NCBI GenBank assembly: GCA_964036045.1
Contig: OZ038379.1
Span: 84,559,178-84,623,177 of the forward strand
DNA length: 64,000 nucleotides
Direction of reading: 5' to 3'
DNA from: Eutreptiella sp. 'Long Island Sound 2002'
Taxonomy: Eukaryota > Euglenozoa > Euglenophyceae > Eutreptiales > Eutreptiaceae
The translations under genes were made by a program, and so were the position numbers. Positions 55,103-64,000 of the stretch are shown here, one piece after another. The number at the start of each line of letters is the position of its first letter. Position 1 is the stretch's first letter. The notes under the pieces were generated by a model. The model made no database searches. It had not been told where the DNA came from and saw only the letters and a program-made list of their open reading frames with translations.

Positions 55103-55970
55103 GCGGGGGGCAAAATCAGAAGTGGCCCACTTGTGGGCAAAGCGGCTATGTCACCCCTGCCGTCTCGGGGATCCCCACCGCTTCAAAGCGGGGGGCAAGG
55201 TCAGAAGTGGCACGCTTGTGAACAAAGTGGCTACGTCGGCCCTGCGGTCTCGGGGATCCCACCCCTTCAGAGCGGGGGGCAAAATCAGAAGGGGCCCACT
55301 TGTGGGCAAAGTGGCTACGTCACCCCTGCCATCTCGCGGATCCCCACCGCTGCAGACCGGGGGGCAAAATAAGAAGTGGCCCACAAGTGGGCAAAATGGC
55401 TACGTCACCCTTGCCGTCTCGGGGAGCGCCACCGCTGCAGAGAAGGGAGCAAAATCAGAAGTGGCCCACTTGTGGGCAAACTGGCTACGTCACCCCTCCC
55501 GTGTCGGAGATCCCCAACGCTGCAGAGCGGGAGGGGGGGGGGGGGGACAGGAGTGGCCCACTCGTGAGCAAAGTTGCTCCGTCACCCGTGCCATCTCGGG
55601 GATCCCCACCGCTTCAGAGCGGGGGGCAAAATCAGAAGTGGCCCACTTGTGGGCAAAGTGGCTACGCCACCCCTGCCGTCTCAGGGATCCCCACCGCTGC
55701 AGAGCGCGGGGGGGGGGGGGGGATCAGAAATGGCCCACTTGTGGGCAAAGTGGCTACGTCACCCCTACCGTCTCGGGGATCTCCACCGCTGCAGAGAAGG
55801 GAGCAAAATCAGAAGTGGCCCATTTGTGGGCAAAGTGGCTACGTCACCCCTGCCGTCTCGGGGATCCCCACCGCTTCAAAGCGGGGGGCAAAATCAGAAG
55901 TGGTGCCCAAAGGAGGGCGGAATTGCTGCGCAACTCGTGCCTTCTCGGCGCTCCCCAAAAAGGGGGGGTA
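55103..55970. repeat. 85-bp tandem array, about 10 units
   Basis: Unit starts lie near 55,103, 55,188, 55,272, 55,357, 55,442, 55,527, 55,619, 55,704, 55,796 and 55,881. The period is 84-85 bp, except two units of 92 bp where the G run has expanded. Each unit contains GGGGGGCAAAATCAGAAGTG, GCCCACTTGTGGGCAAAGTG and GCTACGTCACCCCTGCCGTC, then TCGGGGATCCCCACCGC. The TCGGGGATCCCC part and the CCCACTTGTGGG part are both self-complementary. Because 85 is 3n+1, each unit shifts the frame, yet no forward frame meets a stop for most of the array. Confidence 0.9.
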
Positions 55971-56009
55971 GACATGGCCCACGTTGGGCCGGGGCAAAAA
56001 GGCCTCTAG

Positions 56010-56068
56010 GGGCTGTCCTTAAGGGCTGTCCTTAACAAAAAAAAAATCTCGTCCCTTAAGGACGGCCC
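56010..56068. repeat. GGGCTGTCCTTAA direct pair with inverted partner (hairpin)
   Basis: GGGCTGTCCTTAA at 56,010-56,022 and 56,023-56,035, then an A run, then TTAAGGACGGCCC at 56,056-56,068. The same word (TTAAGGACAGCCCT) occurs in accessory frame B at 47,469 and, inverted, near 51,290. Confidence 0.55.
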
Positions 56069-56134
56069 TGGGCTAACTGCTCCCCGAGCTTTGGGATGTT
56101 CAGCATGAGCACTAGGGACATCTCAAGTGCCTGC

Positions 56135-57506
56135 TCAGCAACAATCCCGCAACCTGCCGCCCGCGCCCTGCCAGTTGCACTCACGCACCCAAGTCCCAAT
56201 GCTGAGAGCAGCTGGACAGTATGTGTACACCAAAGCCTTAAGGGCTAAGAACATACGCAGACCCTTGCGCTGAATGGGTGTCGAGTCCCGTTGGCTACTC
56301 AGCAGGGCGGTAACACGCTCATCTAGTCTGCCTCTAATGGACAAGTGCCTAGCATGAGTCCAAGCAAGGTCTTCCTTAAATGGATGACCTTTACCTTGCG
56401 AGGGAGGATAGACCCAACTTGAAGGCTATTACCCTGCTCTTACTTAAAAAACTTAATGAATGGCAGGAAGGGCCTATAGATCAATTCAACGCAGCACTTA
56501 TAGCTATGCCACACACCGTGTACCAAAAGAAAACCCAACAGTAGTTGCGGTACATTCCTCGGAACATAAGCGGCACCATAACACAGCTTAAGTAGTGCAA
56601 AGTGCATTTTCATGTCAACAAGCAGAGGAAGACAGTGCCCGGTGCGGTGTTCCACACATGACAGATCAACCACAATGTGCAAAAACTCTTTGTGTGTGCC
56701 GGAGCCGGAGCTAAGACAAGAAAAAGGGTCTCGAGTTGAGAGAACGAACATTTTTACTTGGCAATTTCTAAAGGAGCAGGAACCGAAACTCTGTGAATAC
56801 CTTGGTTGGCAACATCAATACAATCAAACAATGCTATATGTGAGCGAAAGATGTCATCTGTAACCTTTGGTACCCTGGCCTCGATTTCGACCAGCTCCGG
56901 CACACCCGGGTATACAGGCAGGGCAGTAGTGTGCAAAACAGCAACAGTTGTACAATTTAGGGTTAAGTGAGCTGAATGGGGATCAGCTGCCGAACTGTAA
57001 GGCCTTAGATTATCAAACCATATACAAACTTGCCTACGGTGCATGGTGTGCCACAAGTTGTGTGCTGCTAAGCCAGCACGATGGTGAATGGACTACCGCT
57101 TAGTGTTACACTGACCAAGGACTGCTACCTTGCGGCGTTGGCGGCAGGACATAATACCCTGGTTGTAACCAGACCCACAGTTAGAGTATGGGGGGCAATA
57201 CGACGCGGAAGGCAGTACACGGCATGGAACTGTGACAAAAATATCAAGTACCATCGTGGGGGCTTCTTCTTAGTGGCGGCAGCCTTCAATTTGTGCCATA
57301 GAATGCCGGCTCCTGTGATTCTTCCGCAACTTGAGGGAGAATTGCAAAAGGTTTCGCAGATTCCCACCACATAATGCATTTCGCAACAGCCCTTTGGCTC
57401 TATTAGCAAAAGCACCAATAGCTGCAGCATGCATGACATTTATAGCAATAGCACAAGACATTAATGCCGTGACAAGAAAGCAGCTATGTGGGAGTGTAAG
57501 GTTCAA
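56135..57506 (-). pseudogene. Decayed gene of unrecognised family
   Basis: Successive minus-strand frames read as one protein broken by shifts and stops: PHSCFLVTALMSCAIAINVM, ANRAKGLLRNALCGGNLRNL (57,506-57,270); RRQVCIWFDNLRPYSSAADP and LNCTTVAVLHTTALPVYPGV (57,040-56,890); VTDDIFRSHIALFDCID; HIVVDLSCVEHRTGHCLPLL then VHGVWHSYKCCVELIYRPFL (56,690-56,460); and ERVTALLSSQRDSTPIQRKG then ALVYTYCPAALSIGTWVREC (56,320-56,170). A mobile-element origin is my guess, from the decay and context. I cannot name the domain. Confidence 0.45.
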
Positions 57507-57587
57507 TTCTTATAAACAATGACCATTGCAAGCCAGGTGTGTTCGAAGGGGAAACAATTGCTTATATGTGCCAAAATAGGAAAAGCT

Positions 57588-57816
57588 GACCGAAATTTCG
57601 GCCAAACCGCCAAAAAACCGGAATATGAGTGCTTGAATAGTGAATAGACCAGAAATGTGGCCGAAATTTCGGCCAGCCCGAAGAAAAATGAAAATAACTA
57701 TACCAATTCACTGAGAAACCAAAAAGCTGGGCAAAACTTCGGCTAGAAGGGTCAAAAAATGCATGTACACATAGTTGATTTGCAGGGCTACCCAAAAGGT
57801 GGCCTCAATTTCGGCC
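57588..57816. repeat. GGCCGAAATTTCGGCC palindrome cluster, second locus
   Basis: An exact copy at 57,659-57,674; one-base variant GACCGAAATTTCGGCC at 57,588-57,603; diverged GGCCTCAATTTCGGCC at 57,801-57,816 and GGCAAAACTTCGGCTAG at 57,730. Spacings are about 70 bp. Flanks are unrelated to the 48-50 kb copies apart from a frequent AGC on either side. Confidence 0.75.
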
Positions 57817-60800
57817 AGCTTGAAAAAAACGTCAAATACGACACAGTAGAAGAAGTGGATACATAAGGCTAACACATCAACAAGTATTTCAATGCGTGTC
57901 ACACAGCGTTGGTAACAACATTGGTCATATATGTCAAGTAGCATGCAAAAAATGGACATGTACAACATTCTCACATCGTGCATATACAGGGTCCTAGGGG
58001 CCGAGCAAGGTGTGACGCCTAAGTGAAATGAGACCATTTTGAGCCCACTGCAAGTCATTTTGGCCCCTCCAAACTCACCCTCCAAATGCCTTGAAAATGG
58101 TTTTTTTGCGACCAAAAATGGGTCCAAAATGGGTCAAAAATGTGTTTTTCGAAGAATGATTCTAGACCATTTGAGGTGCGCAAACCGGTGAAAACGAGCC
58201 CTTTTTGAGCCCATAGCAAGCCATTTCGGCCACTCCAAAGTCACTAAATGAATTGCAAATTGGCTGCTTTGGGACCACAAATCAATCAACAATGGATCAA
58301 AAATGTGTTTTTGCAAAGGTGCTTTTGGATTATTTGGGGTGCTCAATATATCCGCGAACGGCCCCCAAAAAGGCCCCCAAATGCCCCTGAATTTGTGCAC
58401 ATTGGCCGACAACAGCCGGAAACCTAAAACAAACCATATCTTGGGTTACGTCGCCCAAAACGCGATTTCGAATAAACCTAATCCACCTGCAAGCACCCAC
58501 TTATGGTGGCTTCCACCCCTCAAAATTGCCCTAACTGATGCCTAGATCCCCGTCCCTAGGCCCGGTTGGCTGCGGCAAGCGGCACGAGGTAAGCCAAAGA
58601 GGTGGGTGCCAAAATGGGTCAACAAGGTCCATCATCTGCAAGAAAAATGACTTTCTTTAAAAATGATCCTGCACCGCATGGAATGCCACAACAATTTTTT
58701 TTGGCGCGTTTTGAGCTCCTAGTGGCCCGTTTTGGCCACTCCAAAGTCACAAAATGCCTTGCAAATTGGTTGTTTTGGGACCAAAAATCAGTCAAAAATG
58801 GATCAAAAATGTGTCGCTTTTGGATTATTTGGGGTGCACAAACAAGTGGAATGGGCCCATTTGGAGCCCATATTGAGCAATTTTGGCGCCTCTCAAGGCC
58901 GAAAGGGCCTTGGAAATTCGGCCGATTGGGGACAACAAATGGCTCAAAAGCAGGTCAAAACCATGGTTTCCCAAAAGTGATCCTAATCTAGTTGTGTCCC
59001 ACAAACGGATGAATACAGCTCCTTTTGAGCACCTTTTGGGCCGCTCTTGTCCATTTTGGAGACCACGTGCGAAATGAAAGAAAATCACAGGTCAGTTGAG
59101 GTGCTTCGGATTCAGCCAAAATTTTGGTGGATACTACCTATGGATTTGAGGGACAAAAACAACAAGAATGAGCGAGAAACTCAACGGTGGCGGCCGGGAA
59201 CGGGCGTCGCAATTGCGGGGCCTTGATTTCAAAATTTGCAGCTTAGGGCCAAAATCAGCTTGTTTTTACCCAAACCGTCATAGATCCTGTTGAAAACGGC
59301 AAAAAGAAGGGAAATAGTGGCTACTCTTATCATGCAGCTAGACTTCCCCTTGTTGAAGGGCCTTTTCGGGCCCTCTAACTCCAGAATATGTTCCTCGAAA
59401 CGCCCCCAAAAGGCCCCTGAAAGCCCCACAATTTGTGCATATTGGCCAACGACATCCCCAAACCGAAAACACACCATATCTTGGGTTATGTGGCCCAAAA
59501 CTCGATTTCGAATGAACCTATTCCACCCGCAACCACCCACTTTTGGTGAGGCCCACCCCTCAAAAATGCCCTAACCGACGCCCAGACCCCCGTTCCTAGG
59601 CCGGGTGGGCCGCGGTAAGCGGCAAGAGGTAAGCCAAAGAGCCGGGTGCCGAAATGGGTCAACAAGGTCGATCCGCTGCAAAAAAAATTGGCGTTTTTCA
59701 AAAATGATCCTGGACCATATGGAGTGCCAAAACAATTTTTTTTGGCGCATTTCGAGCTCCTGGTGGCCACCTTTGGCCCCTCCAAAGTCACAAAATGCTT
59801 TGAAAATTGTTTGTTTGGAGACTAAAAATCAGATAAAAATGGATCAAAAATGTGTTGCTTTTGGATTACTTTGGGTGCACAAACAAGTGGAATGGGCCCA
59901 TTTTGAGCCCATGTTAAGCAATTTTGGCGCCTCTCAAGGCCGAAAGGGCCTTGAAAATTCGGCCGATTGGGGACGACAAATGGCTCAAAAGCAAGTTGAA
60001 ACCATGGTTTCCGAAAAATGATCCTAGTCTAGTTGTGTTCCACAAACAGATGAATACGGCTCATTTTGAGCACCTTTTGGGCCGCTCTTGTCCATTTCCG
60101 AGACCACGTGCAAAATGAAGGAAAATCACAGGTCCGTCGAGATTCAGCGAAAATTTTGGTGGATGCTACGTGTGGGTGTGAGGGACAAAAAAACAAAGTA
60201 TGACCCAGAAACTCAACGGTGACGGCCGGGAAGGGGCGTCGCAATTACCCGACCTCGATTTCAAAATTTGCAATGTACGGCCAAAATATCTTTTTTTTGC
60301 CCAAACCGCCGTAGAGCCTGATAAAAACAGCCAAAAGAAGGGAAATGGTGGCTACTCGTGTCATGCAGCTAGACTTCCCCGTGCTGAAGGGCCTTTTAGG
60401 GCCCTCTACCTCCACAATATGTTCCTCGAAGCGCCCCCAAATGGCCCCCGAAACCCCCACAATTTGTGCACATTGGCCAACAACATCCCCAAAGCAAAAA
60501 AACACCATATCTTGGGTTACGTGGCTCAAGACGCCATTTGGAGTGAACCTTATCCACCCGCAACCACCCACTTATGGTGGGTTCCACCCTTCAAAATTGC
60601 CCTAACTGATGGCTAGACCCCCGTACCTAGGCCTGGTGGGCTGCGGCAAGCTGCAAGGGGTAACCCAAAAAGGTGGGTGCCAAAATGGGTCAACAAGGTC
60701 CAGCCGGTGCCAAAAGAAAAGACTTTTCTCCAAAATGATCCTCGACCACATGGAATGCCAAAACAATATTTTTTGGCGCGTTTTGAGCTCCTGGTGGCCC

Positions 60801-61293
60801 GTGTTGGCCACTCCAAAGTCACAAAATACCTTGAAAACTGGCTGTTTTGGGACAAAAAATCCGTGTAAAATGGATGAAAAATGTATTACTTTTGGATCAT
60901 TTGGGGTGCACAAACAAGTGGAATGGGCCCATTTTGAGCCAACGTTGAGCTATTTTGGCGCCTCTCAAGGCCGAAAGGGCGTTGAAAAATAGGCCGATTG
61001 AGAACAACAAATGCCTCAAAAACAGGTCAAAACCATGGTTTTCCAAAACTCATCCTAGTCTAGTTGTGTTGCAGAAACGGATGCATGCAGCTCATTTTGA
61101 GCCCCTTTTGGGCCGCTCTGTCCATTTTCGAGAGCGTACCTCATTTGTCGTTGCAGTCTCCTCGACGATGTTCCTTCGCCCACCCGGTCAGTCCCGTTAT
61201 TCAATCATGGCTAAGGCTAGGGTTGGCGAGCTCGTGGAACCAGTCTTGGTTTAACGACGCTCTTTAGTGTCTAGCATGGAACTTACAGGTTTG

Positions 61294-61350
61294 GCAAGCA
61301 AGCAAGCAGCAAGCAGCAAGCAAGCAAGCAAGCAACAAGAAAGCAAGCAG
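61294..61350. repeat. GCAA/GCAGCAA microsatellite
   Basis: Imperfect (GCAA)n with GCAGCAA interruptions, at the join between two satellite units. The same feature recurs at 62,849. Confidence 0.85.
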
Positions 61351-62848
61351 CCGGCAGGGACGTGCAAAATGAAGGGGAAATCAGAGCTCCGTCGAGGTGC
61401 TTCGGATTCAGCCAAAAATTTGGTGGGTGCTACCTACGGGTGCCAGGCACAAAAATACAAAGTATGAGCCAGAAACTCAGCGGTGGCGGCCAGGAACGGG
61501 CGTCACAAGGACCGGGCCTCGATTTCAAAATTTGCAATCTGGGGCAAAAATCAGCCTTAGAACCTGCTAAACACAGCCAAAAGAACGAAAATTGTGGCTA
61601 CTCTACACATGCAACTGGACTTCGGGGTGCTAAAGGGTACTCTAGGGTCTTCTAACTCCGCAATATGTCCGCGAACCGCCCCCCAAAAGGACCCCAAAAC
61701 CCCAGAATTTGTGCACATTGGCCGCCGACAGACACACACGAAAAAAGGACCATATCTTGGGCTACGTGGCTCAAATTGTGATTTCGAGCGCACCTAATCC
61801 ACCAGCAACCACCCACTTTTGGTTGTTTCCACCCCTAAAAATTGCCCTAACCGATGCCTACACCCGTGTACCTAAGCCAAGTGGGCCGCAAAAAGGTGCA
61901 AGAGGTAACCGAATGAGGTGCGTGCCCAAATGGGTCAACAAGGTCCATCGGGTGCAAAAAAATGACGTGCAAATTGATCTTGCACCACATGGAATGCCAA
62001 AACGAGTGTTTTTGGCGCGTTTTCAGCTCGTGGTGGCCCGTTTTGGCCCTCCCGAAAGCCCAAAACCCCTTGAAAATGGGTTGTTTTGCGACCAAAAATA
62101 GGTCAAAAATGGGTCAAACGGGTGTTTTTCCAAAAATGACCCTGGACCATTCGAGTTCCTAAAAAAGTGAAATGAGACCATTTTGAGCCCATTGCAAGTC
62201 ATTTTGGCCCCTCCGAACTCACAAAATGCCTTGAAAATGGGTTTTTGGCGACTGACAATGGGTCAAAAATGGGTCAACCTTGTGCTTTTCGAAAAATGAT
62301 TCTACACCATCTGGGGTGCACAAACAACTAAAATGAGCCCTTTTGGTGCCTATAGCAAGCAACTTTGGCCACTCCAAAGTCACAAAATGAATATTGGCAC
62401 CACAAATCGATAAGAAATGGAGCAAAAATGTCTTTTTGCAAAAATGCTTTTGGACTGTTTGGGCTGCTCAAACAAGTGGAATGAGCCCATTTTGAGCCCA
62501 TGTTGAGCAATTTGGGCCCCTGTCAAGCGCGAAAGAGCCTTGAAAATGGTACAATTTAAGACCACAAAGGGCTCAAAAACGGGTCAAAACCATAGTTTTC
62601 CAAACATGATCCTAGTCCAATTGTTGTGCCCAAACAGATGAATACAGCTCATTTTGAGCCCCTTTGAGACGAGGCTCTTCTGTAGTTTCCAATGCCTACC
62701 TCATTTGTCGTTGAAGTCTCCTAGACAATGTTCTTTCCCCCACCAGCTCGGTCCCAATATTCCATCGTCGTTGGGGTTAGGGACACCGAGCTGGTGGAAC
62801 TAGTCTTCGTGTTATAACCCTCTTTAGTGTCCAGGGTGGACCTAACAG

Positions 62849-62876
62849 GCAAGCAGCAAGCAGCAAGCAAGGAAGA

Positions 62877-62908
<32 letters not shown>
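62849..62908. repeat. GCAA/GCAGCAA microsatellite, second copy
   Basis: Same motif at the homologous position of the next satellite unit, 1,555 bp from the first. Confidence 0.85.
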
Positions 62909-63060
62909 CGCGCGAAATGGGCAAAAATCACAGCTTCGTCGTGATGCTTCGCATTGTACCACAATTTGGTGGATGCTACCTATGGGTATGAGGGAGAACC
63001 ACAAAGTATGAGCAGGAAACTCAACGGTGGCGGCTGGGAGCGGGCTTCGCAAATACCGCA

Positions 63061-64000
63061 CCTCCATTTCAAAATTTGCAAAACTTTCACTTAGAGTCCA
63101 ATGGAAGCAATGTGTGTGTGTTATCTTAACGATTTATCTATGTGTGTGTGTGTCGTGCGGTGTTCCAATGCATTGCGTCGAGTGTCATTTTGCATTTTCT
63201 GAAAGGCCGATTGAAAATTCAATTTGGCGTTGAATATTCCCTTTAGTGGTACAGTGTGATGTAGGCCTCCATGTCAAAGATGCACCAAAAACCCCGCCAC
63301 CCTCCAATTTTCTTGTTTTGGAGCGAGTTTTTGAATTCCAAGCCGGCTGAGGATGTTATCACCTTTAGGGGTGAGAACCACACCTCTTGTGCCACCCATC
63401 ATCTGCCTTGTGGAACATGCGTTTCTTATGCCATGATACCGAGTCAAATTTTACAAGTAGCCCCATCTGTTTTTGAAAGTGGCTCATGATTCCAGCAATC
63501 GAGACTGTCAGTGCTGCGAACATTTGAATAATCGCAAAATGCATATACTTCTTTTCGCATCTTATAGGATAAGCGAACGAACGTTCAGGCAACTCGCCAA
63601 TTTCTTGCTCTCTGACAAGTCATTCAATGTGAAGCTAGCTGAAATGTCAGCCAGCTTTTTGGAGCCTTGGGGGGCCCTAGGGAAGATGTCGTGCTTTAGG
63701 GTGGTTTGTGGACAAAACAAAAAATACCCATTGAAGACAAGCGGACACACTAATTGATTGGAGCGCCTCCCTGAAACAATAAAATTTGATGTGCTTTGTG
63801 GGCCATGCGTAAAAGCACGGGCTGATTCAAACGAATGCAACACAACAAGGTTTGCCATTTTGGTCAATTAAGAGACTCTAGGGCTGTAAAATAGATGGAA
63901 AGTCTAAAATGGCTCGGAGACGCTACTGCAAGGCACATTCATTTGGGGATAGACACAACATAAGTTGATCTTTGATGTTTTGGTCGGGGACTCATAAAAT
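63061..64000. other. No recognisable gene
   Basis: AT-richer sequence after the satellite. A short (TG)n lies at 63,141. A diverged relative of the 16-bp palindrome (GCTAGCTGAAATGTCAGCCAGC) spans about 63,634-63,655. Confidence 0.4.

Larger units (their letters stand above)
57990..63060. repeat. Degenerate satellite block with ~155-bp monomers and ~1.04-kb higher-order units
   Basis: The higher-order anchor CATATCTTGGGTTA (or a close variant) recurs at 58,435, 59,475, 60,506 and 61,751. Within units, a monomer of about 150-165 bp reads AAAATGATCCTGGACCAT, GGGGTGCACAAACAAGTGGA, CCCATTTTGAGCCCAT, TTTTGGCCCCTCCAAAGTCA, CAAAATGCCTTGAAAAT and GGGTCAAAAATGGGTC. A longer ~1.56-kb relation joins 61,138 and 62,698 (ACCTCATTTGTCGTTG). 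Open frames here are repeat artefacts, since the same translations recur in every unit in shifted frames. Confidence 0.85.

Noticed and set aside
57990-63060. Multiple ~100-140 codon genes in the satellite
   Set aside because: The same translations recur in each repeat unit in shifted frames on both strands; they are repeat artefacts.

Overview
The window looks like heterochromatic or intergenic DNA from a large, repeat-rich eukaryotic nuclear genome. No bacterial-style operons, ribosome binding sites or compact gene arrays are visible. What can be recognised is mobile-element debris: Ty3/gypsy-type retroelements, an LTR element without recognisable genes, pogo-like and hAT-like DNA transposons, MITEs, satellites and tRNA-derived short elements. 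One likely spliced gene fragment has GT..AG intron ends. A chromodomain-bearing Ty3/gypsy element and the general style fit a green-lineage host, possibly a charophyte-type alga, but that is an inference; the sequence alone does not fix the species.

Layout. 1-3,025: decayed plus-strand gypsy-type gag-pol fragment, cut off inside the reverse transcriptase. 3,040-4,567: minus-strand relic of a pogo/DDE_1 transposase, with a ~32-bp minisatellite behind it. 6,673-23,816: what I read as one large minus-strand Ty3/gypsy chromovirus-like element with 707-710 bp LTRs. Its domain order is gag, zinc knuckle, aspartic protease, a YANPPF module, RT, RNase H, integrase and chromodomain. Two insertions interrupt it: a second LTR element (9,893-14,793) carrying a 196-bp tandem array, and a pair of oppositely oriented 439-bp MITEs (20,897-21,788), each with an exact 8-bp target duplication, sitting inside gag.

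23.8-44.8 kb is low in recognisable content. It holds dispersed repeats, coding-like fragments (30.1-36.2 kb), a spliced minus-strand gene piece, a degenerate hAT relic (37.9-38.9 kb), a solo LTR fragment and a cluster of a 20-bp palindromic motif (41.3-43.9 kb). 44.85-53.91 kb is a 9.1-kb inverted duplication: two ~4.15-kb copies of a hAT-like element face each other across a 762-bp spacer. Each copy carries a transposase (C2H2-like fingers, hAT-type catalytic region, C-terminal SAP-like domain) and two further unrecognised reading frames. A 16-bp palindrome lies between those accessory frames and recurs at 57.6 kb.

54-64 kb holds an 85-bp tandem array open in all three forward frames, a decayed minus-strand gene of unknown family, and ~5 kb of degenerate satellite with ~1.04-kb higher-order units. 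Almost every protein-coding feature is broken by stops or frameshifts. The best preserved frame is the left hAT-like transposase body (45,116-47,173). The strongest leads are the overlapping-TSD MITE pair, the two clustered palindrome families, the inverted hAT-like duplication with its accessory frames, and a shared PP-[FY] module between protease and RT in both gypsy-type elements.
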